This document shows, piece after piece, positions 19,454 to 28,358 of a DNA stretch of 64,000 nucleotides (positions within the stretch are counted from its first letter, which is position 1; every line of letters begins with the position of its first letter). The notes under the pieces were generated by a model. The model saw nothing but the letters and a program-made list of their open reading frames with translations, was not told where the DNA came from and ran no database searches. This DNA is from Actimicrobium sp. CCC2.4 (GTDB lineage Bacteria > Pseudomonadota > Gammaproteobacteria > Burkholderiales > Burkholderiaceae_D). Position numbers and translations under genes: made by a program. The stretch lies in assembly GCF_034347385.1 (NCBI RefSeq), contig NZ_CP133777.1, forward strand, positions 806,001 to 870,000. The letters run 5' to 3'.

Positions 19454-21523
19454 ATGACGATTACCACCGTGCGTGCGGTTTGTCCGCATGACTGCCCCGA
19501 TACTTGCGCCTTGCTGGTGACCGTTGATGACGGCGTCGCCACTGCCGTGCGCGGCGATCCGGATCATCCGACCACTGCCGGCGTGCTCTGTACCAAGGTC
19601 GCGCGCTACACCGAACGTACCTATCACGCCGACCGCCTGCTCCATCCGCTTAAACGCATCGGCAAAAAAGGCGAAGGCAAATTTGTTCGCATCAGCTGGG
19701 ACGAAGCGATCGATACCATCGCCAGCCGCCTCGGTGCGATTGCCGCTACTGACCCGCAAGCGATCCTGCCATACAGCTATGCCGGCACGATGGGGCTGGT
19801 GCAGGGCGAGTCGATGGCGTCGCGCTTCTTCAATGTGTTGGGTGCCTCGCAACTCGAGCGCACGATCTGTGCGGCGGCCGGCGGCGCGGGCTACAAGTAC
19901 ACGATAGGCCAGCGGGTCGGCACGGACCCCGAACAATTCCAGAATGCGAAGCTGATCCTGATCTGGGGCGGCAATCCGATCGCCTCTAACCTGCACTTGT
20001 GGATGCGTGTGCAGGAAGCCAAGCGGCAGGGCGCGAAGATCATCGCGATCGATCCGTACCGCTCGCTGACCGCCGAAAAATGCCAGCAGCACATCGCGCT
20101 GTTACCCGGCACCGATGCGGCGCTGGCGCTGGGCATGATGCACGTTTTGATTGCGGACGATTTGATTGACCACGATTATATTGCGCGTCATACAACCGGC
20201 TTTGAGCAATTAAAAGTCCGCGCCGCCGAATGGCCGCCGGAGAAAGTCGCCACCACCTGCGGTATCAGCGTCGACGAAGTCATCACGCTGGCACGCGACT
20301 ACGGTCAGGCTGCGTTGCGCGGCGAGGGTGTCGCGATCCGCGTCAATTATGGTTTGCAACGCGTGCATGGCGGCGGCATGGCGGTGCGTAATATCGCCTG
20401 TCTGCCGGCGCTGGTCGGGGCCTGGCGTCAGGCCGCCGGCGGCATTTTGCTGTCGACCTCGGACAGCTTCGCAAAAAACAAGCAGGCGCTCGAGCGGCCC
20501 GATCTGGCCAAGCCGGTACGCAGCATCAACATGAGTACGATCGGCGATGATTTGCTGCGTGAAGCCTCGCCGGAATTCGGTCCGAAAATCGCTGCGCTGA
20601 TTGTCTATAACTCGAACCCGGTGGCGGTCGCACCCGAGTCCGGCAAGGTCATGCAGGGTTTCGCGCGCGAGGATTTGTTCACCGTCGTGCTCGAACACTT
20701 CCAGACCGATACCGCCGACTATGCCGACATCGTGTTGCCGGCCACGACGCAGCTCGAACATGTCGACATCCATTCGACCTACGGCCACTTGTACATGATG
20801 GCCAACAACGCCGCGATTGCGCCGCTCGGCGAGGCCAAACCGAATACCGAATTTTTCCGTTTGCTGGCGGCGCGCATGGGCTTCGACGATCCGTGTTTTC
20901 GTGACAGCGATGGCACGATTGCCGCGAGCGCGTTCGATAGCAGCAACCCGCGCGCGATCCATTTTGACTGGGATAGCCTCAAGCGCACCGGCTGGCAAAA
21001 ACTGGTGGTGCCGGATGCGCCATTTGCCGACGGCGGTTTCAAGACACCGTCGGGCAAGTGCGAGTTCTATTCCGCGCAGATGCTGGCCGATGGTTTCGAT
21101 CCGCTGCCGACCTATATTGCGCCGTACGAATCGGTCGCCAGTAATGCGGCGCTGGCCAGCAAATATCCGTTGGCGATGATCTCGCCGCCGGCGCGCAACT
21201 TCCTCAATTCCAGCTTCGTCAATGTCGCCAGCCTGCGCGCCACCGAGGGCGAGCCGCATCTCGATATCCATCCCGATGACGCCGCATCACGCCGTATCGG
21301 CAGCGGCGACACGGTGCGGATTTTCAATGGTCGCGGCAGCTTCGAAGCGAAGGCGCGCGTGACCGACCGGGCCCGCAAGGGTCTCGTGGTCGGGCTATCG
21401 ATCTGGTGGAAAAAAATGGCGGCTGATGGCAAGAACGCCAATGAAGTAACCGGCCAGCGTCTGACGGACATGGCCGGTGGTCCGACTTTTTATGACGTAT
21501 TGGTCGAGGTCGAAAAAAAGTGA
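19454..21523 (+). CDS. Molybdopterin-dependent oxidoreductase (DMSO reductase superfamily)
   Basis: 689 residues from the ATG at 19454, preceded by AGGA. An N-terminal [4Fe-4S] site is formed by C10, C14, C18 and C46 (CPHDCPDTC and LCTK). The molybdopterin domain follows (LKRIGKKGEGKFVRISWDEA, LIWGGNPIASN) and a C-terminal dinucleotide-binding domain (PPARNFLNSSF, LDIHPDDA). No twin-arginine signal is present, so it should be cytoplasmic. Related proteins include assimilatory nitrate reductases, formate dehydrogenases and BisC-type sulfoxide reductases. No electron-transfer subunit or chaperone is adjacent, so the substrate is unknown. Confidence 0.88.
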   Translation: MTITTVRAVCPHDCPDTCALLVTVDDGVATAVRGDPDHPTTAGVLCTKVARYTERTYHADRLLHPLKRIGKKGEGKFVRISWDEAIDTIASRLGAIAATDPQAILPYSYAGTMGLVQGESMASRFFNVLGASQLERTICAAAGGAGYKYTIGQRVGTDPEQFQNAKLILIWGGNPIASNLHLWMRVQEAKRQGAKIIAIDPYRSLTAEKCQQHIALLPGTDAALALGMMHVLIADDLIDHDYIARHTTGFEQLKVRAAEWPPEKVATTCGISVDEVITLARDYGQAALRGEGVAIRVNYGLQRVHGGGMAVRNIACLPALVGAWRQAAGGILLSTSDSFAKNKQALERPDLAKPVRSINMSTIGDDLLREASPEFGPKIAALIVYNSNPVAVAPESGKVMQGFAREDLFTVVLEHFQTDTADYADIVLPATTQLEHVDIHSTYGHLYMMANNAAIAPLGEAKPNTEFFRLLAARMGFDDPCFRDSDGTIAASAFDSSNPRAIHFDWDSLKRTGWQKLVVPDAPFADGGFKTPSGKCEFYSAQMLADGFDPLPTYIAPYESVASNAALASKYPLAMISPPARNFLNSSFVNVASLRATEGEPHLDIHPDDAASRRIGSGDTVRIFNGRGSFEAKARVTDRARKGLVVGLSIWWKKMAADGKNANEVTGQRLTDMAGGPTFYDVLVEVEKK

Positions 21524-21553
21524 TGTGAAGTTCCACTCCGGTGAAGGACGATC

Positions 21554-22645
21554 ATGAAATGGCGCACGGGATTGGCGGTAGTAGCTGGCCTGCTGGCGAG
21601 CGGATGCGCCCAGTTCGATTATTACTATCAGGCGGCGCAGGGACAGTTTGCGCTGCTCTCGGGGGCCCGTCCGATTGATGACTGGCTGGCCGATCCCGGG
21701 GTCGGCGAGAAGCTCAAGGCGCGCCTGACCAAGGTCCGTGAAATCCGTCGCTATGCGGCGCGTGAACTCGGCCTGTCGGACAACAACAGTTACACCAACT
21801 ATGCCGACCTCAAGCGGCCTTACGTGCTGTGGAATGTGGTGGCTACGCCGGAGTTGTCGATGCAGCCGGCGCAATGGTGTTTTCCGATTGCCGGCTGCGT
21901 CAATTACCGCGGCTACTACAACAAGCAGGAAGCGCTCGACTATGCGGCCGTCTTACGCAAGGCTGGCTACGATGTGCAGATGTCGGGCGTGGCGGCGTAC
22001 TCGACATTAGGCTGGTTCAATGATCCGGTGCTGTCGACCTTCATCCAGTATCCCGATGGTGAACTGGCGCGGCTGGTCTTTCATGAGCTGGCGCATCAGG
22101 TTGCCTATGCCCGCAACGATACCCAGTTCAATGAATCATTTGCCACCACCGTCGAGGAACTGGGTGTCGAGCGCTGGATGGCGGCGCACGGCGATGCCGC
22201 GATGCGCGAGAACTTCGTGGCGTTCGACGGGCGCAAACGTGATTTTCTCGCGTTGCTGGTCAAGTATCGCAAGCTGCTCGTTGCCAACTATGCGCGCACG
22301 GTCGGTGATGGCGACAAGCGGCGTGAAAAGGGCAAGCTGTTTGCGGCCCTGAAGGACGAGTATCTGGTACTGAGAACCGCCTGGGGTGGCTATGCCGGAT
22401 ACGATCGCTGGTTTGCCGAACCGCTATCGAATGCGCACCTGGCAGCGGTGGCTTCCTACCATGACTACGTGCCGGCATTCCGGGCCTTGATGACCGAGCA
22501 AAAGACGCTGGCCAGGTTTTATGGAGCCACGCGCAAAATGGCGGCTCTGGAGCCGGCGCAACGTAACATGCAGCTGGCCCAGCTGACGCGCAATGCCACG
22601 TTGGCGTCGGTCGATGCCTCGGTGACTAGCGCGATCAAGCGCTGA
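21554..22645 (+). CDS. Putative zinc aminopeptidase lipoprotein (COG4324-like)
   Basis: 363-residue predicted lipoprotein. The signal peptide ends in a lipobox LLASGC, making the cysteine at residue 18 the likely acylated residue. A zinc-metallopeptidase HExxH motif lies in LVFHELAHQVAYARNDTQFN, with a downstream glutamate-rich SFATTVEELGVERW segment that may supply the third ligand. The family is annotated as predicted aminopeptidase. It follows the molybdoenzyme gene by 30 bp and could be co-transcribed, though no functional link is evident. Confidence 0.82.
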   Translation: MKWRTGLAVVAGLLASGCAQFDYYYQAAQGQFALLSGARPIDDWLADPGVGEKLKARLTKVREIRRYAARELGLSDNNSYTNYADLKRPYVLWNVVATPELSMQPAQWCFPIAGCVNYRGYYNKQEALDYAAVLRKAGYDVQMSGVAAYSTLGWFNDPVLSTFIQYPDGELARLVFHELAHQVAYARNDTQFNESFATTVEELGVERWMAAHGDAAMRENFVAFDGRKRDFLALLVKYRKLLVANYARTVGDGDKRREKGKLFAALKDEYLVLRTAWGGYAGYDRWFAEPLSNAHLAAVASYHDYVPAFRALMTEQKTLARFYGATRKMAALEPAQRNMQLAQLTRNATLASVDASVTSAIKR

Positions 22646-22757
22646 ATGGCGTGCGGGCTAACTGCTTCAAAGACGATTGCTCTGTAGAAGGGTTGCTCAG
22701 ATAGTACGTAAAACGCTTGCGCCTTGGAGTACTGCCCGATAGCATCGACGATTAATA

Positions 22758-22769
22758 GAACGAGCGTTC
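22758..22769. promoter_or_regulatory. Palindrome upstream of fadD, candidate fatty-acid regulator site
   Basis: GAACG-AG-CGTTC, flanked by ATAG and CTAT, lies 51 bp before the fadD start. TetR- or GntR-type regulators often control fadD genes, and this symmetrical site is placed where an operator would be. It is not matched to a known consensus. Confidence 0.4.
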
Positions 22770-22819
22770 CTATTTGTTGTCGGGAATCGCACCATAACAA
22801 TCAGAGACAGAGGTGATAC

Positions 22820-24502
22820 ATGGACAAGATTTGGCTCAAGTCATACCCGCAAGGCGTTCCTGCAGAAATCGACTACACGCAATATCGCTCACTGGTTCAC
22901 TTGCTTGAAGAAGCGTTTCAGAAATATGCCGACCGCAATGCCTACGTTTGCATGGACAAGTTCCTGACGTATGCCGAGCTTGATGCGATGTCGAAAAAAC
23001 TCGGTGCATGGTTGCAGTCGAAGGGACTGAAAAAAGGCGCGCGCGTCGCCATCATGATGCCCAACGTGCTGCAGTATCCGGTGGCGATTGCGGCCATCCT
23101 GCGGGCCGGTTTCACGGTGGTCAACGTCAATCCGCTGTACACGCCGCGCGAACTGGAACACCAGCTCAATGACTCCGGTGCCGAAGCCATCATCATCCTC
23201 GAAAACTTTGCGACCACGCTCGAGCAGGTACTGCCGAAGACCCGTGTCAAGCATGTCGTCGTGGCCAGTATGGGCGACCTGCTCGGGATGATGAAAGGGA
23301 CCATCGTCAATTTCGTGGTCCGCAATGTCAAAAAAATGGTGCCGGCGTTTTCCCTGCCAAATGCGATTTCGTTCAAGCAGGCTGTGGCCGAAGGGGCCGC
23401 CATTGCGCTCAAGCCGGTCGAACTGGGTCATGATGATGTCGCGTTCCTGCAGTACACGGGCGGTACGACCGGCGTCTCGAAAGGCGCTACGCTTAACCAC
23501 CGCAATGTCATTGCCAATGTGCTGCAAAGCGAAGCTTGGGCGCAGCCCGCACTGAACCGCGAGCCGAAGATCGCCGCGCTGACCATCGTCTGCGCGCTGC
23601 CGCTTTATCATATTTTTGCGCTGACATCGTGCTGCCTGATGGGCACCCGTCTCGGTGGCATGAACATCCTGATTCCGAATCCGCGCGACATGCCGGGTTT
23701 CGTCAAGACGCTGGGCAAGTTCAAGATCAACATGCTGCCGGCAGTCAATACGCTCTACAACGGCTTGCTGAACAACCCTGAATTTGCGACGGTCGATTTT
23801 TCGATGCTGAAGGTCTGCAATGGCGGCGGCATGGCGGTGCAGAAAGCGGTGGCCGACAAGTGGTTCAAGCTGACCGGTTGCCCGATTGTTGAGGGTTACG
23901 GCTTGTCCGAAACTGCACCGGTGGCGACCTGTAATCCCTCGGATTCGGCCACATTCACCGGTACCATCGGCTTGCCGGTGCCGTCGACCGATATCGTTAT
24001 TCTTGATGACAATGGCGTCGTCGTGCCACTCGGCCAACCGGGTGAAATCGCGATCCGCGGCCCGCAGGTGATGGCCGGTTACTGGAATAATCCTGACGAG
24101 ACCGCCAAAGTGATGACCGCTGACGGCTTCTTCAAATCGGGTGATATCGGCATCATGGACGAGCGCGGTTACATCAAGATCGTTGACCGCAAGAAGGACA
24201 TGATCCTGGTCTCGGGCTTCAATGTGTATCCGAACGAAATCGAAGGCATTCTCGCGATGCATCCCGGCGTCCTTGAATCTGCCTGCGTCGGCGTGCCCGA
24301 CGAGCATTCCGGCGAAGCGGTCAAGCTCTACGTGGTCCGCAAGGACCCGACGTTGACGGTCGAGCAGTTGATGGAGTATTGCAAGGAAAACTTCACTGCC
24401 TACAAGAAGCCCAAGTACATCGAGTTTCGTACTGACCTGCCGAAGACCAATGTCGGCAAGATCCTGCGACGCGAATTGCGCGACGAAAAAAAGGTGGCCT
24501 GA
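22820..24502 (+). CDS. fadD: Long-chain fatty acid-CoA ligase FadD
   Basis: Activates fatty acids to acyl-CoA with ATP for beta-oxidation. 560 residues, the usual length. The AMP-binding P-loop is YTGGTTGVSKGATL (about 213-226), the second adenylation motif VEGYGLSETAP, the hinge GDIGIMDERGYIKIVDRKKD (with the ligase aspartates) and the C-terminal lysine motif KTNVGKILRREL. The start has AGAGGTGA upstream. It stands alone in its direction, separated by terminator structures from the convergent thioesterase gene, which also acts on acyl-CoA. Confidence 0.95.
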   Translation: MDKIWLKSYPQGVPAEIDYTQYRSLVHLLEEAFQKYADRNAYVCMDKFLTYAELDAMSKKLGAWLQSKGLKKGARVAIMMPNVLQYPVAIAAILRAGFTVVNVNPLYTPRELEHQLNDSGAEAIIILENFATTLEQVLPKTRVKHVVVASMGDLLGMMKGTIVNFVVRNVKKMVPAFSLPNAISFKQAVAEGAAIALKPVELGHDDVAFLQYTGGTTGVSKGATLNHRNVIANVLQSEAWAQPALNREPKIAALTIVCALPLYHIFALTSCCLMGTRLGGMNILIPNPRDMPGFVKTLGKFKINMLPAVNTLYNGLLNNPEFATVDFSMLKVCNGGGMAVQKAVADKWFKLTGCPIVEGYGLSETAPVATCNPSDSATFTGTIGLPVPSTDIVILDDNGVVVPLGQPGEIAIRGPQVMAGYWNNPDETAKVMTADGFFKSGDIGIMDERGYIKIVDRKKDMILVSGFNVYPNEIEGILAMHPGVLESACVGVPDEHSGEAVKLYVVRKDPTLTVEQLMEYCKENFTAYKKPKYIEFRTDLPKTNVGKILRRELRDEKKVA

Positions 24503-24519
24503 TCCGATCAGGTCACCTT
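24491..24519. other. Long hairpin spanning the fadD stop codon
   Basis: AAGGTGGCCTGAT pairs with ATCAGGTCACCTT (13 bp, one G-U) around a CCG loop. The fadD TGA lies in the left arm. No T-run follows on the plus strand. It may stabilise the mRNA 3' end or help terminate transcripts from both sides. Confidence 0.6.
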
Positions 24520-24535
24520 GATGGTGTCGTGCCAG

Positions 24536-24559
24536 CCGCCCTTCAGGGGCGGTTTTTTT
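24536..24559 (+). terminator. Rho-independent terminator of fadD
   Basis: CCGCCC-TTCAG-GGGCGG stem followed by seven Ts. It runs into the stop codon of the convergent thioesterase gene. Confidence 0.85.
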
Positions 24560-24965
24560 ATTCGGTCAGTGGTGGTAGTGGACGTGGCTTGCGATCGGGG
24601 CCGGTGGCGACATAGGTCAGTGTGGCTTCGGTGACCTTGACGGTCTCGGCCTGCAGCCGGTTGCGTTCGGCGAAGACTTCGACATTGACGGTGATCGAGG
24701 TGTTGCCGACCTTGACGATCTCGGCATAGAACGATAGCAGGTCGCCGACGAATACCGGGTTCTTGAACAGGAATGAATTGACCGCGATGGTGGCGACCCG
24801 GCCGTTGGCGCGGCGCGTGGCCGGCAGCGAACCGGCGATGTCGACTTGCGACATGATCCAGCCGCCAAACACGTCGCCGTACACGTTGGCATCGGCTGGC
24901 ATTGGCAGCATCCGCAGTACCGGCATTTTTCCTTCCGGCAATGCGTTGTCGTTGGTCTTCGTCAT
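24558..24965 (-). CDS. Acyl-CoA thioesterase (YciA-like hotdog protein)
   Basis: 135-residue single hotdog-fold protein that hydrolyses acyl-CoA. The ANVYGDVFGGWIMSQVDIAG segment contains the catalytic aspartate region of YciA-type thioesterases, and NSFLFKNPVFVGDLL forms the second motif. The minus-strand ATG at 24965 has AAAGGA upstream, which decides against the longer open frame. The gene converges with fadD; both affect the acyl-CoA pool. It diverges from the ABC exporter gene over a 61-bp gap. Confidence 0.9.
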   Translation of the reverse strand: MTKTNDNALPEGKMPVLRMLPMPADANVYGDVFGGWIMSQVDIAGSLPATRRANGRVATIAVNSFLFKNPVFVGDLLSFYAEIVKVGNTSITVNVEVFAERNRLQAETVKVTEATLTYVATGPDRKPRPLPPLTE

Positions 24966-25026
24966 GGTGTTTTCCTTTATCCCGTTACAATTTGCGCAGC
25001 TTAAACCATTCTGATCTGATCTCCTC

Positions 25027-26880
25027 ATGCGCAATTACTCCGTCGCTCCTCCGGTCGCCGCTGCCAACCAGGCAACGCGCAACGACTGGGCCACCATCAA
25101 GACACTGATTCCTTATCTGTGGACCTACAAATGGCGGGTGCTGGTGGCGCTCGGCTGCCTGATCGGTGCCAAGATGGCCAACGTCGGCGTGCCGCTGCTG
25201 CTCAAGAATCTGGTTGATCAATTGACGGTGACGGTGTCGCATCCGCAAGCCTTGCTGGTGCTGCCGCTGGGTTTGCTGGTGGCCTACGGCGCACTGCGTT
25301 TGTCGACCACGCTATTTACCGAGTTGCGCGAATTCGTGTTCGCCAAGGTGACGCAGCGCGCGGTGCGCACGATCGCCCTGAAAGTATTCCGTCATCTGCA
25401 TTCGCTGTCATTACGCTTTCATTTGAACCGGCAGACCGGCGGCATGACGCGTGACATCGAACGCGGTACGCGCGGGATCTCATCGCTGGTGTCGTACACG
25501 CTGTTCAGCATCTTGCCGACGCTCATTGAAATCACGCTGGTGATCGGCTATCTGGCGTTGCACTACGATGTTTGGTTTTCTGTCATCACGGCGGTGGCGC
25601 TGGTGGTCTACATCGTCTTCACGATCACTGTCACTGAATGGCGCACACATTTCCGGCGCACGATGAATGAGCTCGATTCGAAGGCCAGCACCAAGGCGGT
25701 CGACTCGCTGATTAATTTTGAAACCGTCAAATATTTCGGTAACGAAGATTACGAAGCCCGTCGTTACGATGAAGGCTTGCAACGCTACGAAGGCGCGGCC
25801 GTGAAGTCGCAGACCTCGCTATCGGTGCTCAATACCGGCCAGTCGATGATCATTGCGACTGCCGTGACGCTGATCCTGTGGCGCGCCACGCAAGGCGTGA
25901 TCGACAAGACGATGACACTCGGTGACCTGGTCCTGGTCAACGCGTTCATGATCCAGTTGTATATCCCGTTGAGTTTTCTGGGTGTGCTGTATCGCGAGAT
26001 CAAGCAGAGCCTGGCCGACATGGAGCGCTTGTTCCTGTTGCTCGACCAGAACCGCGAGGTCGCCGATGCGATCGATGCCTCCGTGCTGGTAACGGCGGCG
26101 GCCTCGGTGCGCTTTGCACAAGTCGACTTCAGTTACGAAGCGAATCGCCAGATCCTGTTCGATGTCGACTTCACGATTGCAGCAGGAACCACGACTGCCG
26201 TCGTCGGCCACAGCGGCTCGGGCAAGTCGACGCTGGCGCGCCTGCTGTTTCGTTTTTACGATGTCAATGCCGGTGCCATCACGATCGATGGCCAGGATGT
26301 GCGTGACGTCACGCAGGCCTCGCTACGGCATGCGATCGGCATCGTGCCGCAAGACACGGTGCTGTTCAACGACACGATCGAATACAACATTGCCTACGGC
26401 AGGACGGGCGCGGGCAAAGACGACGTGATTGCTGCGGCACGGGCCGCGTACATCCATGATTTCATCGAGTCGCTGCCGGATGGATACGCGACGATGGTCG
26501 GCGAGCGCGGTCTGAAATTGTCCGGCGGTGAAAAGCAGCGTGTCGCAATCGCCCGCGCGCTGCTGAAAAATCCCGCCTTGCTGATTTTTGACGAAGCGAC
26601 CTCGGCGCTGGACTCCAAGGCCGAGCAGGCGATCCAGACCCAGCTCAAGGACATCGCCCGCAACCGGACGACGCTGGTGATCGCACACCGGCTCTCGACC
26701 ATTGCCGATGCGGCGCAAATCCTGGTGCTCGACCAGGGCCGCATCATCGAGCGTGGCACCCATGCGACGCTGCTGACGGCCGATGGCGCGTATGCCCAGA
26801 TGTGGCAACGCCAGCAGGTGGCAGTGGATCAGGATGGCGCTCCCGTCGTCGATGCGCGTGCCATGGCAGTGCAGACGTAA
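25027..26880 (+). CDS. Atm1-type ABC exporter (heavy-metal/glutathione transporter family)
   Basis: 617-residue half-transporter with an N-terminal membrane domain (about 35-330, six helices) and a C-terminal ATPase. Walker A is GHSGSGKST, signature LSGGEKQRVAIARAL, Walker B LLIFDEATSALDS, H-loop VIAHRLST. The membrane-domain phrases LRFHLNRQTGGMTRDIERG and FETVKYFGNEDYEARRYDE are characteristic of Atm1/HMT1 exporters, which move glutathione-linked compounds or metal complexes out of the cytoplasm. A possible -10 TACAAT is at 24986. A MsbA-like role is less likely because of these signatures. Confidence 0.92.
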   Translation: MRNYSVAPPVAAANQATRNDWATIKTLIPYLWTYKWRVLVALGCLIGAKMANVGVPLLLKNLVDQLTVTVSHPQALLVLPLGLLVAYGALRLSTTLFTELREFVFAKVTQRAVRTIALKVFRHLHSLSLRFHLNRQTGGMTRDIERGTRGISSLVSYTLFSILPTLIEITLVIGYLALHYDVWFSVITAVALVVYIVFTITVTEWRTHFRRTMNELDSKASTKAVDSLINFETVKYFGNEDYEARRYDEGLQRYEGAAVKSQTSLSVLNTGQSMIIATAVTLILWRATQGVIDKTMTLGDLVLVNAFMIQLYIPLSFLGVLYREIKQSLADMERLFLLLDQNREVADAIDASVLVTAAASVRFAQVDFSYEANRQILFDVDFTIAAGTTTAVVGHSGSGKSTLARLLFRFYDVNAGAITIDGQDVRDVTQASLRHAIGIVPQDTVLFNDTIEYNIAYGRTGAGKDDVIAAARAAYIHDFIESLPDGYATMVGERGLKLSGGEKQRVAIARALLKNPALLIFDEATSALDSKAEQAIQTQLKDIARNRTTLVIAHRLSTIADAAQILVLDQGRIIERGTHATLLTADGAYAQMWQRQQVAVDQDGAPVVDARAMAVQT

Positions 26881-26920
26881 TGCCTTTGCCTGTCTTCGTG
26901 AAGCCGATTAACATCGACTG

Positions 26921-27895
26921 ATGGAAACTAAATGGCTAGAAGATTTTTTGTCGCTGGCGGAGACCCGCAGCTTCAGTCGCTCCGCGCAATTGCGCCACGT
27001 GACACAACCGGCGTTTTCACGTCGCATCCAATCGCTTGAAGCCTGGCTGGGCGCTGATCTGATCGATCGAACTTCGTATCCGACACGGCTCACGCCGGCC
27101 GGTGAAATTTTCTATGAGCAGGCCATGGAAATGCTGGGGCAGATCAACAATGCCCGTGCGCTGTTGCGCGGCAAGCGACCGGCGGCACAAACCACCGTTG
27201 ACTTCGCGGTGCCGCATACCTTGTCGCTGACCTACATGCCGAAATGGATGACGGCACTGGATGCGGATTTCGGCCCGATCAATACCCGCCTGATGGCACT
27301 CAATGTCCATGATGCGGTCATGAGCATGGTGGAAGGTGGTTGCGATTTGCTGTTGTGTTATCACCATCCGCGCCAGCCGGTACAGCTCGATTCCGCCCGG
27401 TACGACATGCTGGTGCTGGGTGCCGAGTCGCTTTGCCCCTACGCCCGCTGCGATCGCACGGGAGTCCCTGATTTCGTGTTGCCGGGAAGCGCACTGGCAC
27501 CGCTGCCGTTTTTGTCATACACCACCAATGCGTATCTTGGACGCATGGTCGAGCTGATCCTGGCGGACGCGAAGCACCCGTTACACCTGCAAAAATGCTA
27601 CGAAACCGACATGGCTGAAGGCCTGAAAATGATGGCGTTGGAAGGGCGTGGCGTCGTGTTCCTGCCCGAGTCGTCGGTCACTCGCGAGCTCCGGCAAAAG
27701 CAACTGGCGCGCGCTGATGGCGGCCAGCCGGAATGGCAAGTCGAGATGGAGATCCGGCTGTATCGCGAAAAACCGTCGGTGGGACGCCCCGGCAAACCAC
27801 TGGTCGGACGGCTGTGGGACTACCTGGTTCAGCAGCAAATGAAAACGCAGAAGCTACCAGGCAGAAAGCTTTCCATGAAAAAAGTTGTGCCATGA
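26921..27895 (+). CDS. LysR-family transcriptional regulator, HypT-like
   Basis: 324 residues. The helix-turn-helix is at about 17-45 (FSRSAQLRHVTQPAFSRRIQ), followed by a LysR substrate-binding domain. The start METKWLEDFLSL and the wing-helix region resemble HypT/QseD (YjiE) of enterobacteria, a hypochlorite-responsive regulator; this match is from memory of sequence patterns and not a search. Several cysteines and methionines are present in the effector domain (CDLLLCYHH, LCPYARCDR). It reads toward the glutamate-type transporter operon, which it may control, across a 463-bp region. Confidence 0.85.
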   Translation: METKWLEDFLSLAETRSFSRSAQLRHVTQPAFSRRIQSLEAWLGADLIDRTSYPTRLTPAGEIFYEQAMEMLGQINNARALLRGKRPAAQTTVDFAVPHTLSLTYMPKWMTALDADFGPINTRLMALNVHDAVMSMVEGGCDLLLCYHHPRQPVQLDSARYDMLVLGAESLCPYARCDRTGVPDFVLPGSALAPLPFLSYTTNAYLGRMVELILADAKHPLHLQKCYETDMAEGLKMMALEGRGVVFLPESSVTRELRQKQLARADGGQPEWQVEMEIRLYREKPSVGRPGKPLVGRLWDYLVQQQMKTQKLPGRKLSMKKVVP

Positions 27896-28358
27896 AGTGA
27901 GTGACGCATGGTTTTTTGTCGCAGCTTGGTTCCACTCTTAAGTATGTCTTTTCGGCATGAAATCATGCTGACAAAGCATTGGTGCGGTAATGCACCCGTG
28001 TTTTAGGATGCGTTGCTGCGATGTCTGATACCGTTTTTCCGGTGCAGGATTACGAGATATTGGTGCTTGTCCGTACTCATTTCGGCACAGACGGTTTCAT
28101 CAGTCAGCGGTCAGACAGGCTGTTCATGGCCCGGATTTTGCTGTACCGGTGAGTATGTTGATGTTGTCCGAGTTCAATCCGCCGTGTTCGCGTGGCTATC
28201 CGTTGACAGATCAGCGACTACGTACTATCCGAAATACGGGTGATGGAATGAAGTGGGTAACCTGTAGCAGGAAATTTTTTTTATGCACGATAGGGGGATT
28301 TTTTTCTCTATCGGTGTTGATGCATCAAGCCGATGGCTTTCTACTCTCAGGAGACTGT
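27896..28358. promoter_or_regulatory. 463-bp non-coding region upstream of gltI with several palindromes
   Basis: No convincing gene is seen. A weak terminator-like CCATG/CATGG stem followed by six Ts lies at 27890-27917. GCATGA-AA-TCATGC is at 27955-27968 and overlaps ATGCT-N5-AGCAT at 27964-27978, which fits the T-N11-A pattern of LysR sites. Further on, CGATAG and CTATCG (28288-28313) can form a stem, and a perfect 12-mer palindrome is at 28317-28328. Two long T-runs occur near 28272-28283 and 28298-28305. Likely carries the glt promoter and its control sites. Confidence 0.55.
28317..28328. promoter_or_regulatory. 12-bp perfect palindrome before gltI
   Basis: TTGATGCATCAA, 30 bp upstream of the gltI ATG. 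Placement suggests a regulator site overlapping the transcript leader. Confidence 0.45.

Noticed and set aside
22889-24307. 472-codon minus-strand open frame inside fadD
   Set aside because: FadD on the plus strand carries all family motifs. The antisense frame lacks recognisable domains and has a His/Arg/Asp-rich shadow composition.
28149-28358. In-frame N-terminal extension of GltI
   Set aside because: It has no ribosome-binding site and would put 70 residues before a normal signal peptide. The ATG at 28359 has a good site.
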